From NCBI GenBank assembly GCA_025963965.1, contig JAOPZS010000012.1, forward strand, positions 1 to 38,225: 38,225 nt of DNA. Reading direction: 5' to 3'. Below, piece after piece: positions 23,972 to 31,318 of this stretch. How positions within the stretch are numbered: the stretch's first letter is position 1; each line of letters starts with the position of its first letter. The DNA is from Solirubrobacterales bacterium (GTDB lineage Bacteria; Actinomycetota; Thermoleophilia; Solirubrobacterales; Solirubrobacteraceae). The notes under the pieces were generated by a model. That model was not told the DNA's origin. It saw only the letters and a list, made by a program, of their open reading frames with translations, and searched no databases. Both the position numbers and the translations under genes were made by a program.

Positions 23972-24681
23972 AGCCCCCGCCGCCCGAGGCCTCTCGCCCC
24001 GGGGGATCGCGATCGCGCGATCGGGGAGCGGCGCCGCGCGCCCGCTGGCGTCCGCCACGCCTCACCTTCACACGCCTCTTCGGCCTGGACCGCTCCGGCC
24101 CGCCGCCGCCGCAGACGCAGTCGGGGGCGCCGCTGAACCCGTGGACGATCCCCAATGCGATCGGCTTCGCCCGCCTCGCCCTGATCCCGGTCTTCCTGGT
24201 CGTGGCTCTGTCCAGCCGCGACGGGCGCGACGCGCTCGCCGCGACGCTGTTCGCCGTGATCGGCTGGGGCGACTACGCCGATGGGATCGCAGCGCGCGTG
24301 ACGCGCCAGTACAGCCGCCTCGGGGCGCTGATGGACCCCGTCACCGACCGTCTGCTGGTCGTCTGCGGGGTGGTCGTCGACTGGCGTTTCTCGCTGCTGC
24401 CGCGCTGGGCGCTGGCCGTGCTCGCCGTCCGTGAGCTGGCGATGCTCGCGCTCGGGCGATACGCCCTGCGCCGCGGCGTCGAGCTGCGCATCAACTGGCC
24501 CGGGAGGCTCGCGGTCGCGCCCGTGATGGGCGCCCTGTTCTTCCCGATGACCGGCCTGAAGACGCTCGGCGAGGTGCTGCTGTACATCGGCCTGGCGCTG
24601 GCCCTGCTAGCGACAGGCCTATACGCACGCAGTGGGCGCAACCAGCTACGCGAACGTGCGGCGGGCCGGCACGCAGAGTGA
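23953..24681 (+). CDS. pgsA: CDP-alcohol phosphatidyltransferase (PgsA-like)
   Basis: Transfers a phosphatidyl group from CDP-diacylglycerol to an alcohol, probably glycerol 3-phosphate. The full signature D-x2-DG-x2-AR-x8-G-x3-D-x3-D is present: D107, D110-G111, A114-R115, G124, D128, D132. Four to five membrane helices follow the first 60 residues, which are a Pro/Arg-rich cytosolic extension of unknown use. The GTG at 23953 overlaps proS by 19 bases. The acceptor alcohol cannot be decided from sequence (glycerol-P, inositol-P or other). CdsA, encoded at 2799, makes its CDP-DAG substrate. Confidence 0.87.
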   Translation: MAEPPLEPPPPEASRPGGSRSRDRGAAPRARWRPPRLTFTRLFGLDRSGPPPPQTQSGAPLNPWTIPNAIGFARLALIPVFLVVALSSRDGRDALAATLFAVIGWGDYADGIAARVTRQYSRLGALMDPVTDRLLVVCGVVVDWRFSLLPRWALAVLAVRELAMLALGRYALRRGVELRINWPGRLAVAPVMGALFFPMTGLKTLGEVLLYIGLALALLATGLYARSGRNQLRERAAGRHAE

Positions 24682-24735
24682 AGGGCGATCCGCGCCCCCG
24701 GAGGGTCGCGCGGTGCGCTGTTACGGCAGAGCGAA

Positions 24736-24794
24736 GCCCTCTGGATCGGGACGGACGGCGCCGCCAGGCGCCCTACGTCCCGACTCGAGAGGGC
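24736..24794. other. Long interrupted stem-loop downstream of pgsA
   Basis: Three nested perfect stems: GCCCTCT (24736-24742) with AGAGGGC (24788-24794); TCGGGACG (24746-24753) with CGTCCCGA (24776-24783); GGCGCC (24757-24762) with GGCGCC (24767-24772). Internal loops are 3/4 and 3/3 bases and the end loop is GCCA. That is 21 Watson-Crick pairs in 59 bases. It may be the pgsA terminator, a structured small RNA, or a mobile palindromic repeat; no U-tract follows. Confidence 0.6.
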
Positions 24795-24817
24795 GCAGCG
24801 ACTCTAAAGCTCAGCCT

Positions 24818-24835
24818 GACCCTATGGTCTATACT
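24818..24835 (+). promoter_or_regulatory. Probable -10 and adjacent palindrome for the RsiG-like gene
   Basis: TATACT (24830-24835) is a strong -10 match. GACC-CTAT-GGTC (24818-24829) is a palindrome directly in front of it, at a place where a regulator or alternative sigma contact could act. No good -35 is seen. The leader to the ATG at 24910 would be about 70 bases, with a GAGGAGA site near its end. Confidence 0.4.
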
Positions 24836-24909
24836 GGCGCCTCCGGCCGCCCCGCCCTCCCGCCGGGAGACGCGGCCCGGCCACAAGGGCGCGAGGAGAC
24901 AGAGACCAC

Positions 24910-25164
24910 ATGGACGAGACGTTTCCCGACCTCGGCACGCTGACGGACGTCGAACTGAAAGACGTGATCCGCCAGCTGACGGAGGAGGAGACAGAGATCT
25001 CCTACAAGCGGCGGATCCTGCACGGCAAGATCGACATCCTGCGCGCGGAGCTCGTCAACCGGCTGCGCAAGCAGCACGACGGCGGCGAGATCTCGATCAC
25101 CGGAGACGACGTGCAGAAGCTGACCGACATCCTCGCCCATCGCCAGCCCAACGGCGCTGAGTGA
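24910..25164 (+). CDS. rsiG: RsiG-like c-di-GMP-responsive anti-sigma factor
   Basis: An 84-residue, mostly helical protein. In Streptomyces RsiG, armed by c-di-GMP, holds the sporulation sigma factor WhiG; Rubrobacter has a single-motif form that works as a homodimer. The published ligand motif is E-x3-S-x2-R-x3-Q-x3-D. Here E27, S31, R34 and D42 match and the Gln position is H38, in a helix reading TEISYKRRILHGKIDILRAE. A second short helix pair follows (ISITGDDVQKLTDIL). Only one motif is present, so a homodimer is expected. It precedes FHA and MerR genes; no WhiG gene is in the window. Family assignment is good; ligand binding with His in place of Gln is unproven. Confidence 0.8.
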   Translation: MDETFPDLGTLTDVELKDVIRQLTEEETEISYKRRILHGKIDILRAELVNRLRKQHDGGEISITGDDVQKLTDILAHRQPNGAE

Positions 25165-25238
25165 GGGATCGCCCGTGTCCGGAGCGGCAGCGATAGAGAC
25201 GCGGCGCGCCCGGCGCCGCCGGCCGGACTAGAGCGGCG

Positions 25239-25709
25239 ATGGCGATGCACTGCACCGAGTGCGGCTTCCTCAACACCGAGGGCGCCAACTACTGCCAGCG
25301 CTGCGGCGCGCTGCTCGAGCGGCCCTCCGAGGGCGCCGGCGACCCGGTCACGGCGACCTACCGGATCGACGAGACCGGTGAGCTCGTGCCGGTCGAGATC
25401 GGTGAGGTCACGGCCTCGGGCCCGGCGCTCGTGATCCGCGCCGGCGGCGGGCGCGAGGGTGAGAGCTTCCCGGCCGACGGCGAGCGCATGTCGATCGGCC
25501 GCCGGCCCGACGCCGAGGTGTTCCTCGACGACGTCACCGTCTCGCGCGACCACGCCCTGCTGATCCGCCGCGGCGACGACTGGTACCTCGACGACTGCGG
25601 CTCGCTGAACGGCACGTACGTGAACCGCGAGCGGATCGAGTCGCGTCGACTCGGCGAGGGCGACGAGCTGCAGATCGGCAAGTACAAGCTGACGTTCCAC
25701 GCGCGCTGA
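25239..25709 (+). CDS. FHA-domain protein with N-terminal zinc ribbon (GarA/FhaA-like)
   Basis: FHA domains bind phosphothreonine. Residues 1-25 form a zinc ribbon (C5, C8, C19, C22). The FHA domain spans about 64-156 with the conserved SIGR (R88), VSRDH (S102), SLNGTYVN (N124, N129). The linker has Thr residues in a pattern like the PknB site of GarA (VTATYRIDETGEL here), so an intramolecular phospho-switch as in GarA is possible, but no kinase gene is present. GarA itself lacks the zinc ribbon, so this is a variant layout. Its TGA overlaps the ATG of the MerR gene, matching the garA-Rv1828 order in mycobacteria. Confidence 0.88.
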   Translation: MAMHCTECGFLNTEGANYCQRCGALLERPSEGAGDPVTATYRIDETGELVPVEIGEVTASGPALVIRAGGGREGESFPADGERMSIGRRPDAEVFLDDVTVSRDHALLIRRGDDWYLDDCGSLNGTYVNRERIESRRLGEGDELQIGKYKLTFHAR

Positions 25710-26491
25710 TGGCCCTCCAGGCGACACCTACCGACGCAGAGCAGCTCGAAGTGGAGCTGGACGCGCAGGCGCCCGATCCGGCCAAGCGCCAGAAGTCGCT
25801 GACGATCGGCGCCGTCTGCAAGGCGCTCGCTCAGGAGTTCCCCGACATCTCGATCTCCAAGATCCGCTACCTCGAGGACCAGAAGCTCCTGACGCCGCGA
25901 CGCACACCCGGCGGCTACCGCCTCTACACGCCCGGCGACGTCGCGCGGCTGCGCACGATCCTGCGCATGCAGCGCGACGAGTTCCTGCCGCTTCGCGTCA
26001 TCCGTCAGGAGCTCGCTGCCGGGCGCAGCGGCGACAGCGCCCCCGTGCCAGGACGCTCCGCCCGCGAGACGCCCCGCACGTGGCGCCCCAGCGTCAGTGT
26101 GCGCGAATCCACCGGCGCGCTCTACTCGATCGAGGACGTCCTCGAGGAGACCAAGGCGGAGGCGAAGCTCGTCAAGGAGCTCGAAGAGTACGGCGTCGTC
26201 AAGGGTGAGCTGCGCGGGGGCGTGCGGTACTTCGACGAGACCGAGCGCGAGATCATCGCCGCGGTCGCGGAGCTGGCGCGATACGGGGTCGGCGGGCGCA
26301 ACCTGCGGGTGTTCCGATCCTCGGCCGACCGCGAGGCGAACCTGCTGCAGCAGATCCTCGCTCCGGCGCTGCGCTCGCGCAACCCCGAACGGCGCAAGGA
26401 GGCCGTCGACGCGCTCGAGAACCTCGCCGCCGTCGCCACGCACCTCAAGCACCTGCTGCTGATCAGGGATCTGCGCAAGATCGTCCGGTGA
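25709..26491 (+). CDS. ftsR: MerR-family regulator of the FtsR type
   Basis: 260 residues. After about 28 low-complexity residues, the MerR winged helix (about 30-105) reads LTIGAVCKALAQEFPDISIS, KIRYLEDQKLLTPRRTPGGY and RLYTPGDVARLRTILRMQRD, close to Rv1828/FtsR of mycobacteria and corynebacteria, a regulator tied to cell division (ftsZ). The C-terminal half (YSIEDVLEETKAEAKLVKEL, VRYFDETEREIIAAVAELAR) resembles the extended effector-like domain of these proteins, not a metal-binding MerR tail. The ATG overlaps the FHA stop (TGATG), and its own stop overlaps the apt GTG, so three genes are translationally coupled. Confidence 0.88.
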   Translation: MALQATPTDAEQLEVELDAQAPDPAKRQKSLTIGAVCKALAQEFPDISISKIRYLEDQKLLTPRRTPGGYRLYTPGDVARLRTILRMQRDEFLPLRVIRQELAAGRSGDSAPVPGRSARETPRTWRPSVSVRESTGALYSIEDVLEETKAEAKLVKELEEYGVVKGELRGGVRYFDETEREIIAAVAELARYGVGGRNLRVFRSSADREANLLQQILAPALRSRNPERRKEAVDALENLAAVATHLKHLLLIRDLRKIVR

Positions 26492-27033
26492 GCGACGCCG
26501 GCGAGAGCGACCTCGCGGGCCTGCGGGCGCTGATCCGCGACATCCCCGACTTTCCCAGCGCCGGCATCGTCTTCAAGGACCTGACGCCGCTGATCGCCGA
26601 CGCCGGTGCGCTGCGCGAGGCGGTGCGAGGGCTCGCGGCGTTCGCGCGGCCACTGCAGGTCGACTTCGTCGTCGCCGCCGAGGCGCGCGGCTTCCTGCTC
26701 GGCCCGGCGCTGGCCCTCGAGCTCGGAGCCGGCTTCGTGCTGGCCCGCAAGCCCGGCAAGCTCCCGTATGAGACCGTCAGCGCCGAGTACCTGCTCGAGT
26801 ACGGCGCCTCGCAGCTGGAGATCCACGCCGATGCCCTCGCCGGCGACGCGCGCGTTCTCGTGCACGACGACCTGCTCGCGACGGGCGGCACGGCACGGGC
26901 GCTGTGCGATCTCGTCGAGCTCCTGGGTGGAGAGGTGGCCGGCTGCAGCTTCCTGATCGAGCTCGCCTTCCTGCACGGCCGCGAGCAGCTCGCCGGACGC
27001 GAGGTCCACTCGCTGCTCACATACGAGCAGTAG
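26488..27033 (+). CDS. apt: Adenine phosphoribosyltransferase
   Basis: Salvages adenine with PRPP to AMP. 181 residues, standard size. It shows LIRDIPDFPSAGIVFKDLTP at the N-terminus, VVAAEARGFLLGPALA in the middle, the flexible-loop segment ARKPGKLPYETV, and the PRPP-binding VLVHDDLLATGGTA. The start is GTG at 26488, overlapping the MerR stop (GTGA). In many bacteria apt lies next to relA; here it follows the FHA-MerR pair and is probably co-transcribed with it. Confidence 0.96.
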   Translation: MSDAGESDLAGLRALIRDIPDFPSAGIVFKDLTPLIADAGALREAVRGLAAFARPLQVDFVVAAEARGFLLGPALALELGAGFVLARKPGKLPYETVSAEYLLEYGASQLEIHADALAGDARVLVHDDLLATGGTARALCDLVELLGGEVAGCSFLIELAFLHGREQLAGREVHSLLTYEQ

Positions 27034-27053
27034 GACGGCTTAGGATTGCGGCG

Positions 27054-27560
27054 ATGCCGACCGCCCGCGTGTCCCGCACGATCGCCGCGCCGTGCGAGCA
27101 GCTGTGGCAGATCGTCAGCGACCCCTACCACCTGCCTCGCTGGTGGCCTCGCGTGACCCGCGTGGAGGACGTCGCCGATGGTGCCTTCACGGAGGTCATG
27201 AAGACCAGGGCGGGCAAGACCGTGCGGGCCGACTTCGACGTCGTGCGCGCCGACGAGCAGAGCGGCACCGTCGTCTGGGAGCAGCGCCTGGACGGGACCC
27301 CCTTCGCCTGCGTGCTGTCGAGCTCGGAGACCGAGCTGCGCGTCGCCCCCGCGGCGGGCGTTCAGGGCGGCGGCCTCGCCGCCCCGGCCGACGCCGCCAG
27401 CGACGTGACGATCGAGATGCGCCAGGAGCTGAGCGGGCAGGCGGCCCCGCGGATCGGCGGCCGCGCGCTGCTCCCGAGCATGGGCCGGCGGATGGTCCGC
27501 CGCGCGGCCACGAAGATGATCGAGGAGGCCCTCGACGGGCTGGAGCGGATCAGTGCCTGA
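27054..27560 (+). CDS. SRPBCC (START-like) family protein
   Basis: 168 residues from the ATG at 27054, which has TAGGAT seven bases upstream and no Shine-Dalgarno (leaderless-type). The start PTARVSRTIAAPCEQLWQIV, then YHLPRWWPRVTRVEDV, is typical of the polyketide-cyclase/START-like SRPBCC fold, a hydrophobic-ligand pocket. A Gly/Ala-rich insertion (about residues 98-118) interrupts the fold before the last strand and the long C-terminal helix. The ligand is unknown. It overlaps the downstream flavoenzyme gene by 8 bases, so a lipid-related role is plausible by association only. Confidence 0.82.
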   Translation: MPTARVSRTIAAPCEQLWQIVSDPYHLPRWWPRVTRVEDVADGAFTEVMKTRAGKTVRADFDVVRADEQSGTVVWEQRLDGTPFACVLSSSETELRVAPAAGVQGGGLAAPADAASDVTIEMRQELSGQAAPRIGGRALLPSMGRRMVRRAATKMIEEALDGLERISA

Positions 27561-29229
27561 GCCCTCACCGCCGACGATGCGCTGGTGGGGCTGGGGGGAG
27601 GACGCCCACGCGGGCGGGCTGCCCGCGCACGCCCGCGAGTTCCTCGACGAGCACGTCGGCACGGCCTCCGCGCCGCGCCCGCCCGTCTCGCTCGAGCAGG
27701 TCGCGATCGAGCCCTCGGCGCTTGCGGAGGCCGAGCGCGCGGAACTGGCGGCGATCCTCGGCGACGAGAACGTGCGCGAGGACCACCCCGAACGCGTCCT
27801 GCACGCCGCCGGCAAGGGCTATCCGGACCTCGTCACGCTGCGCGCCGGCGCTCCCGAGGGCGCGCCCGACGCGGTGCTCCACCCCGACGGGCACGAGCAG
27901 ATCCAGGCGGTGCTCGAGCTGTGCGCGGCCCGCTCCCTGGCGGTCGTCCCGTTCGGCGGCGGCACGAGCGTCGTCGGCGGCGTGGCGCCGCTGCGCGGCT
28001 CCCACCAGGCGGTGCTGGCGCTCGACACGAGGCGGCTCGGCGCGATCAAGTCGCTCGACACGGAATCTGCGACGGTCACGGTCGGAGCCGGGATGCGGGG
28101 CCCGGCGCTCGAGCGCGAGCTGGCCTCGCACGGGCTGACGCTCGGCCATTTCCCCCAGTCCTACGAGTACGTCTCACTCGGCGGCTGCGCCGCGACGCGC
28201 TCAGCCGGGCAGGCGTCGACCGGCTACGGCGCGATCGAGAAGATGGTGCTCGGGCTGCGCCTGGCCGCGCCGGGCGGCGAGATCGCGCTGCCGCCGCTGC
28301 CGGCCAGCGCCGCCGGCCCGGGCCTGCGACAGCTGCTGGTCGGCTCGGAGGGAACGCTCGGCGTGATCAGCGAGGTTTCGCTGCGCGTGCGGCCGGCCCC
28401 GGCGCGCCAGGCCTACGAGGGGGTCTTCTTCGAGGACTTCGACAGCGGCTGGCAGGCGTTCCGGACGCTCGCCCGCGAGCACGCCCTTCCCGATGTGGCC
28501 CGCCTCTCCGACGAGGCCGAGACGAGGATGTCGATGGCGCTGGCCGGCGAGGGCGGCCTGAAGGGCCGCCTCGGCAGGCGCTACCTGGGCGTGCGCGGGT
28601 ACGGGCAGGGCTGCCTGGCGATCGTCGGCTTCGACGGAAGCGAGGCGGAGGTCGCGGCGAGGCGGCGTCGCACCGTTCACATGCTGCGGCGCGCAGGCGG
28701 ACTGCCCATCGGCTCCTCGCCGGGCCGCGCCTGGCGCGCGGGCCGCTTCGCCGCCCCGTACCTGCGCGACGAGCTGCTCGGGCTCGGCGTCATGGTCGAG
28801 ACACTCGAGACGGCCACGCAATGGTCGAACCTCGCCCGTCTGCACGATGAGGTCGCGCATGCGATCGAGCAGTCGCTCGCATCGCAGGGAACGCCCGGGC
28901 TCGTCATGTGCCACGTATCCCACGTCTACGAGACCGGCGCGTCGCTGTACTTCACGTTCCTCGCCCGCCAGCGCGAGGGCGCCGAGATCGAGCAGTGGCA
29001 GGCGGCCAAGCGCGCCGCCTCGGAGGCGATCTCCGCCGGGGGCGGCACGATCACCCATCATCACGCCGTGGGGCGCGATCACGCGCCGTGGATGGAGCGC
29101 GAGATCGGCGCCGAGGGGCTCGAGCTGCTGCGAGCCGTCAAGGCCGAGCTCGACCCGGCCGGCGTGATGAACCCCGGCAAGCTGCTGGAGGGCCAGGCGA
29201 TCGGAAGCGGTCTCAGCCCGTCAGTTTGA
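27553..29229 (+). CDS. FAD-dependent alkyl-dihydroxyacetonephosphate synthase-like enzyme
   Basis: Alkyl-DHAP synthase swaps the acyl chain of acyl-DHAP for a fatty alcohol, making an ether lipid precursor. 558 residues: an N-terminal WWGWG motif, an FAD-binding PCMH domain (about 110-290: VVPFGGGTSVVGG, VSLGGCAATRSAGQ, VGSEGTLGVISE), and a C-terminal catalytic domain with SHVYETGASLYFTF and HHHAVGRDHAPW, both hallmarks of the AGPS family (active-site Tyr and His cluster). Bacterial homologues are often just called FAD-binding oxidases, so substrate is inferred. The GTG start overlaps the SRPBCC gene; the 3' end overlaps the convergent gene by 17 bases. Confidence 0.82.
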   Translation: MPEPSPPTMRWWGWGEDAHAGGLPAHAREFLDEHVGTASAPRPPVSLEQVAIEPSALAEAERAELAAILGDENVREDHPERVLHAAGKGYPDLVTLRAGAPEGAPDAVLHPDGHEQIQAVLELCAARSLAVVPFGGGTSVVGGVAPLRGSHQAVLALDTRRLGAIKSLDTESATVTVGAGMRGPALERELASHGLTLGHFPQSYEYVSLGGCAATRSAGQASTGYGAIEKMVLGLRLAAPGGEIALPPLPASAAGPGLRQLLVGSEGTLGVISEVSLRVRPAPARQAYEGVFFEDFDSGWQAFRTLAREHALPDVARLSDEAETRMSMALAGEGGLKGRLGRRYLGVRGYGQGCLAIVGFDGSEAEVAARRRRTVHMLRRAGGLPIGSSPGRAWRAGRFAAPYLRDELLGLGVMVETLETATQWSNLARLHDEVAHAIEQSLASQGTPGLVMCHVSHVYETGASLYFTFLARQREGAEIEQWQAAKRAASEAISAGGGTITHHHAVGRDHAPWMEREIGAEGLELLRAVKAELDPAGVMNPGKLLEGQAIGSGLSPSV

Positions 29230-30184
29230 ACGTGCCACGCAGGACCACGTGCCCGGGGTGCTTGGGGCGGGTGCTGGTCTCGCGGGTGAGCAGGATTTCG
29301 CGGTAGCTGCCTGCGTTGCTCGGCAGCAGCGCGGCTCCCGCGAGCCTGTGGTTGGTGCCGACCGGCGGGCTCTTGCTCAGAGGCAAGGCGCTGGTCGGCG
29401 AGTTGTAGAGCCAGACGGCGTAGAAGAAGTGGTTGCTCGCCGGGATGTGTTCCGCCTGGATGTAGAAGGCCCGCTTGCCGCCTTCGGTGAGGATCGCGAC
29501 GGTTCCCTTGCTGGCGCTGCCGCTCGGCGCGTGCAGCGCGAAGTGTCCTTCTTCCTTCGGGCCGGCGCCCGTTTTCGAGGAGGCCGCCGTGCCTGACGCG
29601 CCGCTCGTGCCTGGTTTCTTCTTGGAGGAGCCGCCCGTCGTGATCAGGATGATCGCGACGATCGCGGCGACCGCCAGCACCGCAAGCAGCACGGCGCCGC
29701 CGCGCCGCGAGCTGGAGGCGGCGGACGTGGCGCCTGTTCCCGGCGCAGCGGGCGTGCCCCCGACGCCGGCCGCCGGCGAGACGGGATGGGCTGCCCGCTC
29801 GGGCGCGTCGGGGCCCGCGGGCGCTCCGCCCTCGAGGGGCGGGATCTCCGGCAGCGCGCCGTCGGCGAGCGCGCCGAGCTCGGAGGCGACGGCGCGCGCC
29901 CAGGCGTTCTCCGCCTGCGAGCCGCCCAGAAGCGTCCCTGTCCGCAGCCGCTCGCCGACCGGCTGCTGGCCGAGCAGGTAGTCGCCGATCTCTCGGCGGC
30001 GCTCGGAGTCCAGCTCGCGGGCCTCGCGGGGGGCGAGGATCGCCAGCGCCGCGTGCGCGCGGTCGTGCACGGCCCGCTCGGGGATCGCCAGCATGCCGGC
30101 GACCTCCGAATAGGTCTTGCGCTGGCGCAGCAGCAGTGACAGCGCCGCGCGCTGGTCTGCTGGAAGCTCGTCGACTCGGCTCAT
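29213..30184 (-). CDS. Sigma-region-4-like HTH fused to TM helix and anti-sigma-K-type sensor
   Basis: 323 residues with three parts. Residues 1-50 (LPADQRAALSLLLRQRKTYS then EVAGMLAIPERAVHDRAHAA) match sigma-70 region 4: a helix-turn-helix that normally contacts the -35. A linker with Pro/Ala/Gly-rich stretch leads to one TM helix near 165-185 (VLLAVLAVAAIVAIILITTG) and a Lys/Ser/Gly-rich exit. The outer domain (about 215-323) has FYIQAEHIPASNHFFYAVWL and GSYREILL, the pattern of RskA/anti-sigma-K C-terminal domains. No sigma region 2 exists, so it is not a sigma factor alone. It may be a one-piece membrane regulator, possibly an RseP substrate. Divergent from the thioesterase gene. Confidence 0.75.
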   Translation of the reverse strand: MSRVDELPADQRAALSLLLRQRKTYSEVAGMLAIPERAVHDRAHAALAILAPREARELDSERRREIGDYLLGQQPVGERLRTGTLLGGSQAENAWARAVASELGALADGALPEIPPLEGGAPAGPDAPERAAHPVSPAAGVGGTPAAPGTGATSAASSSRRGGAVLLAVLAVAAIVAIILITTGGSSKKKPGTSGASGTAASSKTGAGPKEEGHFALHAPSGSASKGTVAILTEGGKRAFYIQAEHIPASNHFFYAVWLYNSPTSALPLSKSPPVGTNHRLAGAALLPSNAGSYREILLTRETSTRPKHPGHVVLRGTFKLTG

Positions 30185-30257
30185 GATGGGTGGCGCTCCC
30201 CGCCGGCCGGGCGGACATCGGGCTGCGCGGAGGAACGTAGGCTATCGTGGCGGCGCG

Positions 30258-30680
30258 ATGGGGACGCCGAGTGTCGAGCAGCTCAGGGACGCCGTTCGCG
30301 GGTTCGATCGCCTCTACGGCCTCGAGCTGCTGTCGTTCTCCGAGACGGAGGTCACCGGACGGGTGAGCGTGCGCGAGGAGATCAAGCAGCCCGCTGGGCT
30401 CGTCCACGGCGGCGTCTACGCCTCGGTCGCAGAGTCGCTTGCCTCGCTGGCCACGCATGTCGCAGTCGCAGCGCAGGGCGAGATGGCGATGGGGCTGTCC
30501 AACAGCACCAGCTTCCTGCGCCCGGTCACCGAGGGCACGGTGCACGCGCGCGGGGTGCGGCTTCACCGCGGCCGCACGACCTGGGTCTGGGACGTGACGT
30601 TCACCGACGACCACGACCGCGTCTGCGCGGTGACGCGCATGACGATCGCGGTCCGTCCGATGCCCTCGCCCGCCGGCTAG
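30258..30680 (+). CDS. PaaI-type hotdog-fold thioesterase
   Basis: 140 residues from the ATG at 30258; the frame is open further upstream but that stretch overlaps the divergent gene. The hotdog signature GLVHGGVYASVAESLASLAT near residue 53 holds the catalytic Gly/Glu region of PaaI-like thioesterases, which hydrolyse acyl-CoA (often aryl- or acyl-CoA by-products). NSTSFLRPVTEGTVHARG follows as the second beta strand. The exact substrate is unknown. A TAGGCT lies 14 bases upstream. Its stop overlaps the last bases of the convergent lipoprotein gene. Confidence 0.87.
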   Translation: MGTPSVEQLRDAVRGFDRLYGLELLSFSETEVTGRVSVREEIKQPAGLVHGGVYASVAESLASLATHVAVAAQGEMAMGLSNSTSFLRPVTEGTVHARGVRLHRGRTTWVWDVTFTDDHDRVCAVTRMTIAVRPMPSPAG

Positions 30681-31318
30681 CCGAGCGGACGCCCCGGCGT
30701 GGGCAGCTGCGAGGGCAGCGGCGCGGCGCCGAAGCCGGTGTCGGGCAGCCGCGCCGGGAGTGGCTGGCCGGGGCTGAGCGGCCGATTGATCGCAGCGATT
30801 CCGCGGGCTGCCGAGCGCGCGGTCGCGGCGTCCGTGGCGAAGATGTTCACGACCACACCGCCCGTGGGGATCGCGATCGTGCGTCCCGCCGAGGTCAGCA
30901 GAGCCTGAACGCCCCTGACGGGCGAGGCTTCGCTGTGCGTGTCGCCGGCGGGCAGGAAGCTGTTGTCCGGTGAGGTCACGATCCGCAGCGGCGGCGTGCA
31001 GGTCCCCTGCCCGCCCTGCAGGCAGTCCCCGTACTGGAGGCTGAACGCGCCGGAGACGTCGTGGCTGGCTTCGGTGATCGAGAGCTTGCCGAACCGTTCG
31101 CCGAGCCAGTACACCGGGAACGGCGCGAGGATCATCGTCTCGAGCAGGTTGTGCGGGATCGGCTTGTCCTGGAGCGTGTCCCCGCAGCCCGTCAGCATCG
31201 GCGCGCACAGCGCGATCGCCGCGCACAGCGCGATCGTGCGGCGCCGCCGCGGGGAGCGGGCTGCTCGGACGGCGGCGCGCCCGCCGCGCGAGCGGGGGAG
31301 GGGGGTGGTGGCGGGCAT
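30677..31318 (-). CDS. Probable lipoprotein of unknown function
   Basis: 213 residues from the ATG at 31318, which shares its A with the stop of nadE (TGATG), so it is coupled to nadE. An Arg-rich N-terminus, a hydrophobic stretch (ALCAAIALCA) and the lipobox MLTGC near residue 43 predict a lipid-anchored exported protein. The mature part has a Cys pair (YGDCLQGGQGTC) and the segment FGKLSITEASHDVSGAFSLQ. No family is recognised. It is third in the WS/DGAT-nadE-lipoprotein operon and ends against the thioesterase gene with a 4-base overlap. Confidence 0.75.
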   Translation of the reverse strand: MPATTPLPRSRGGRAAVRAARSPRRRRTIALCAAIALCAPMLTGCGDTLQDKPIPHNLLETMILAPFPVYWLGERFGKLSITEASHDVSGAFSLQYGDCLQGGQGTCTPPLRIVTSPDNSFLPAGDTHSEASPVRGVQALLTSAGRTIAIPTGGVVVNIFATDAATARSAARGIAAINRPLSPGQPLPARLPDTGFGAAPLPSQLPTPGRPLG

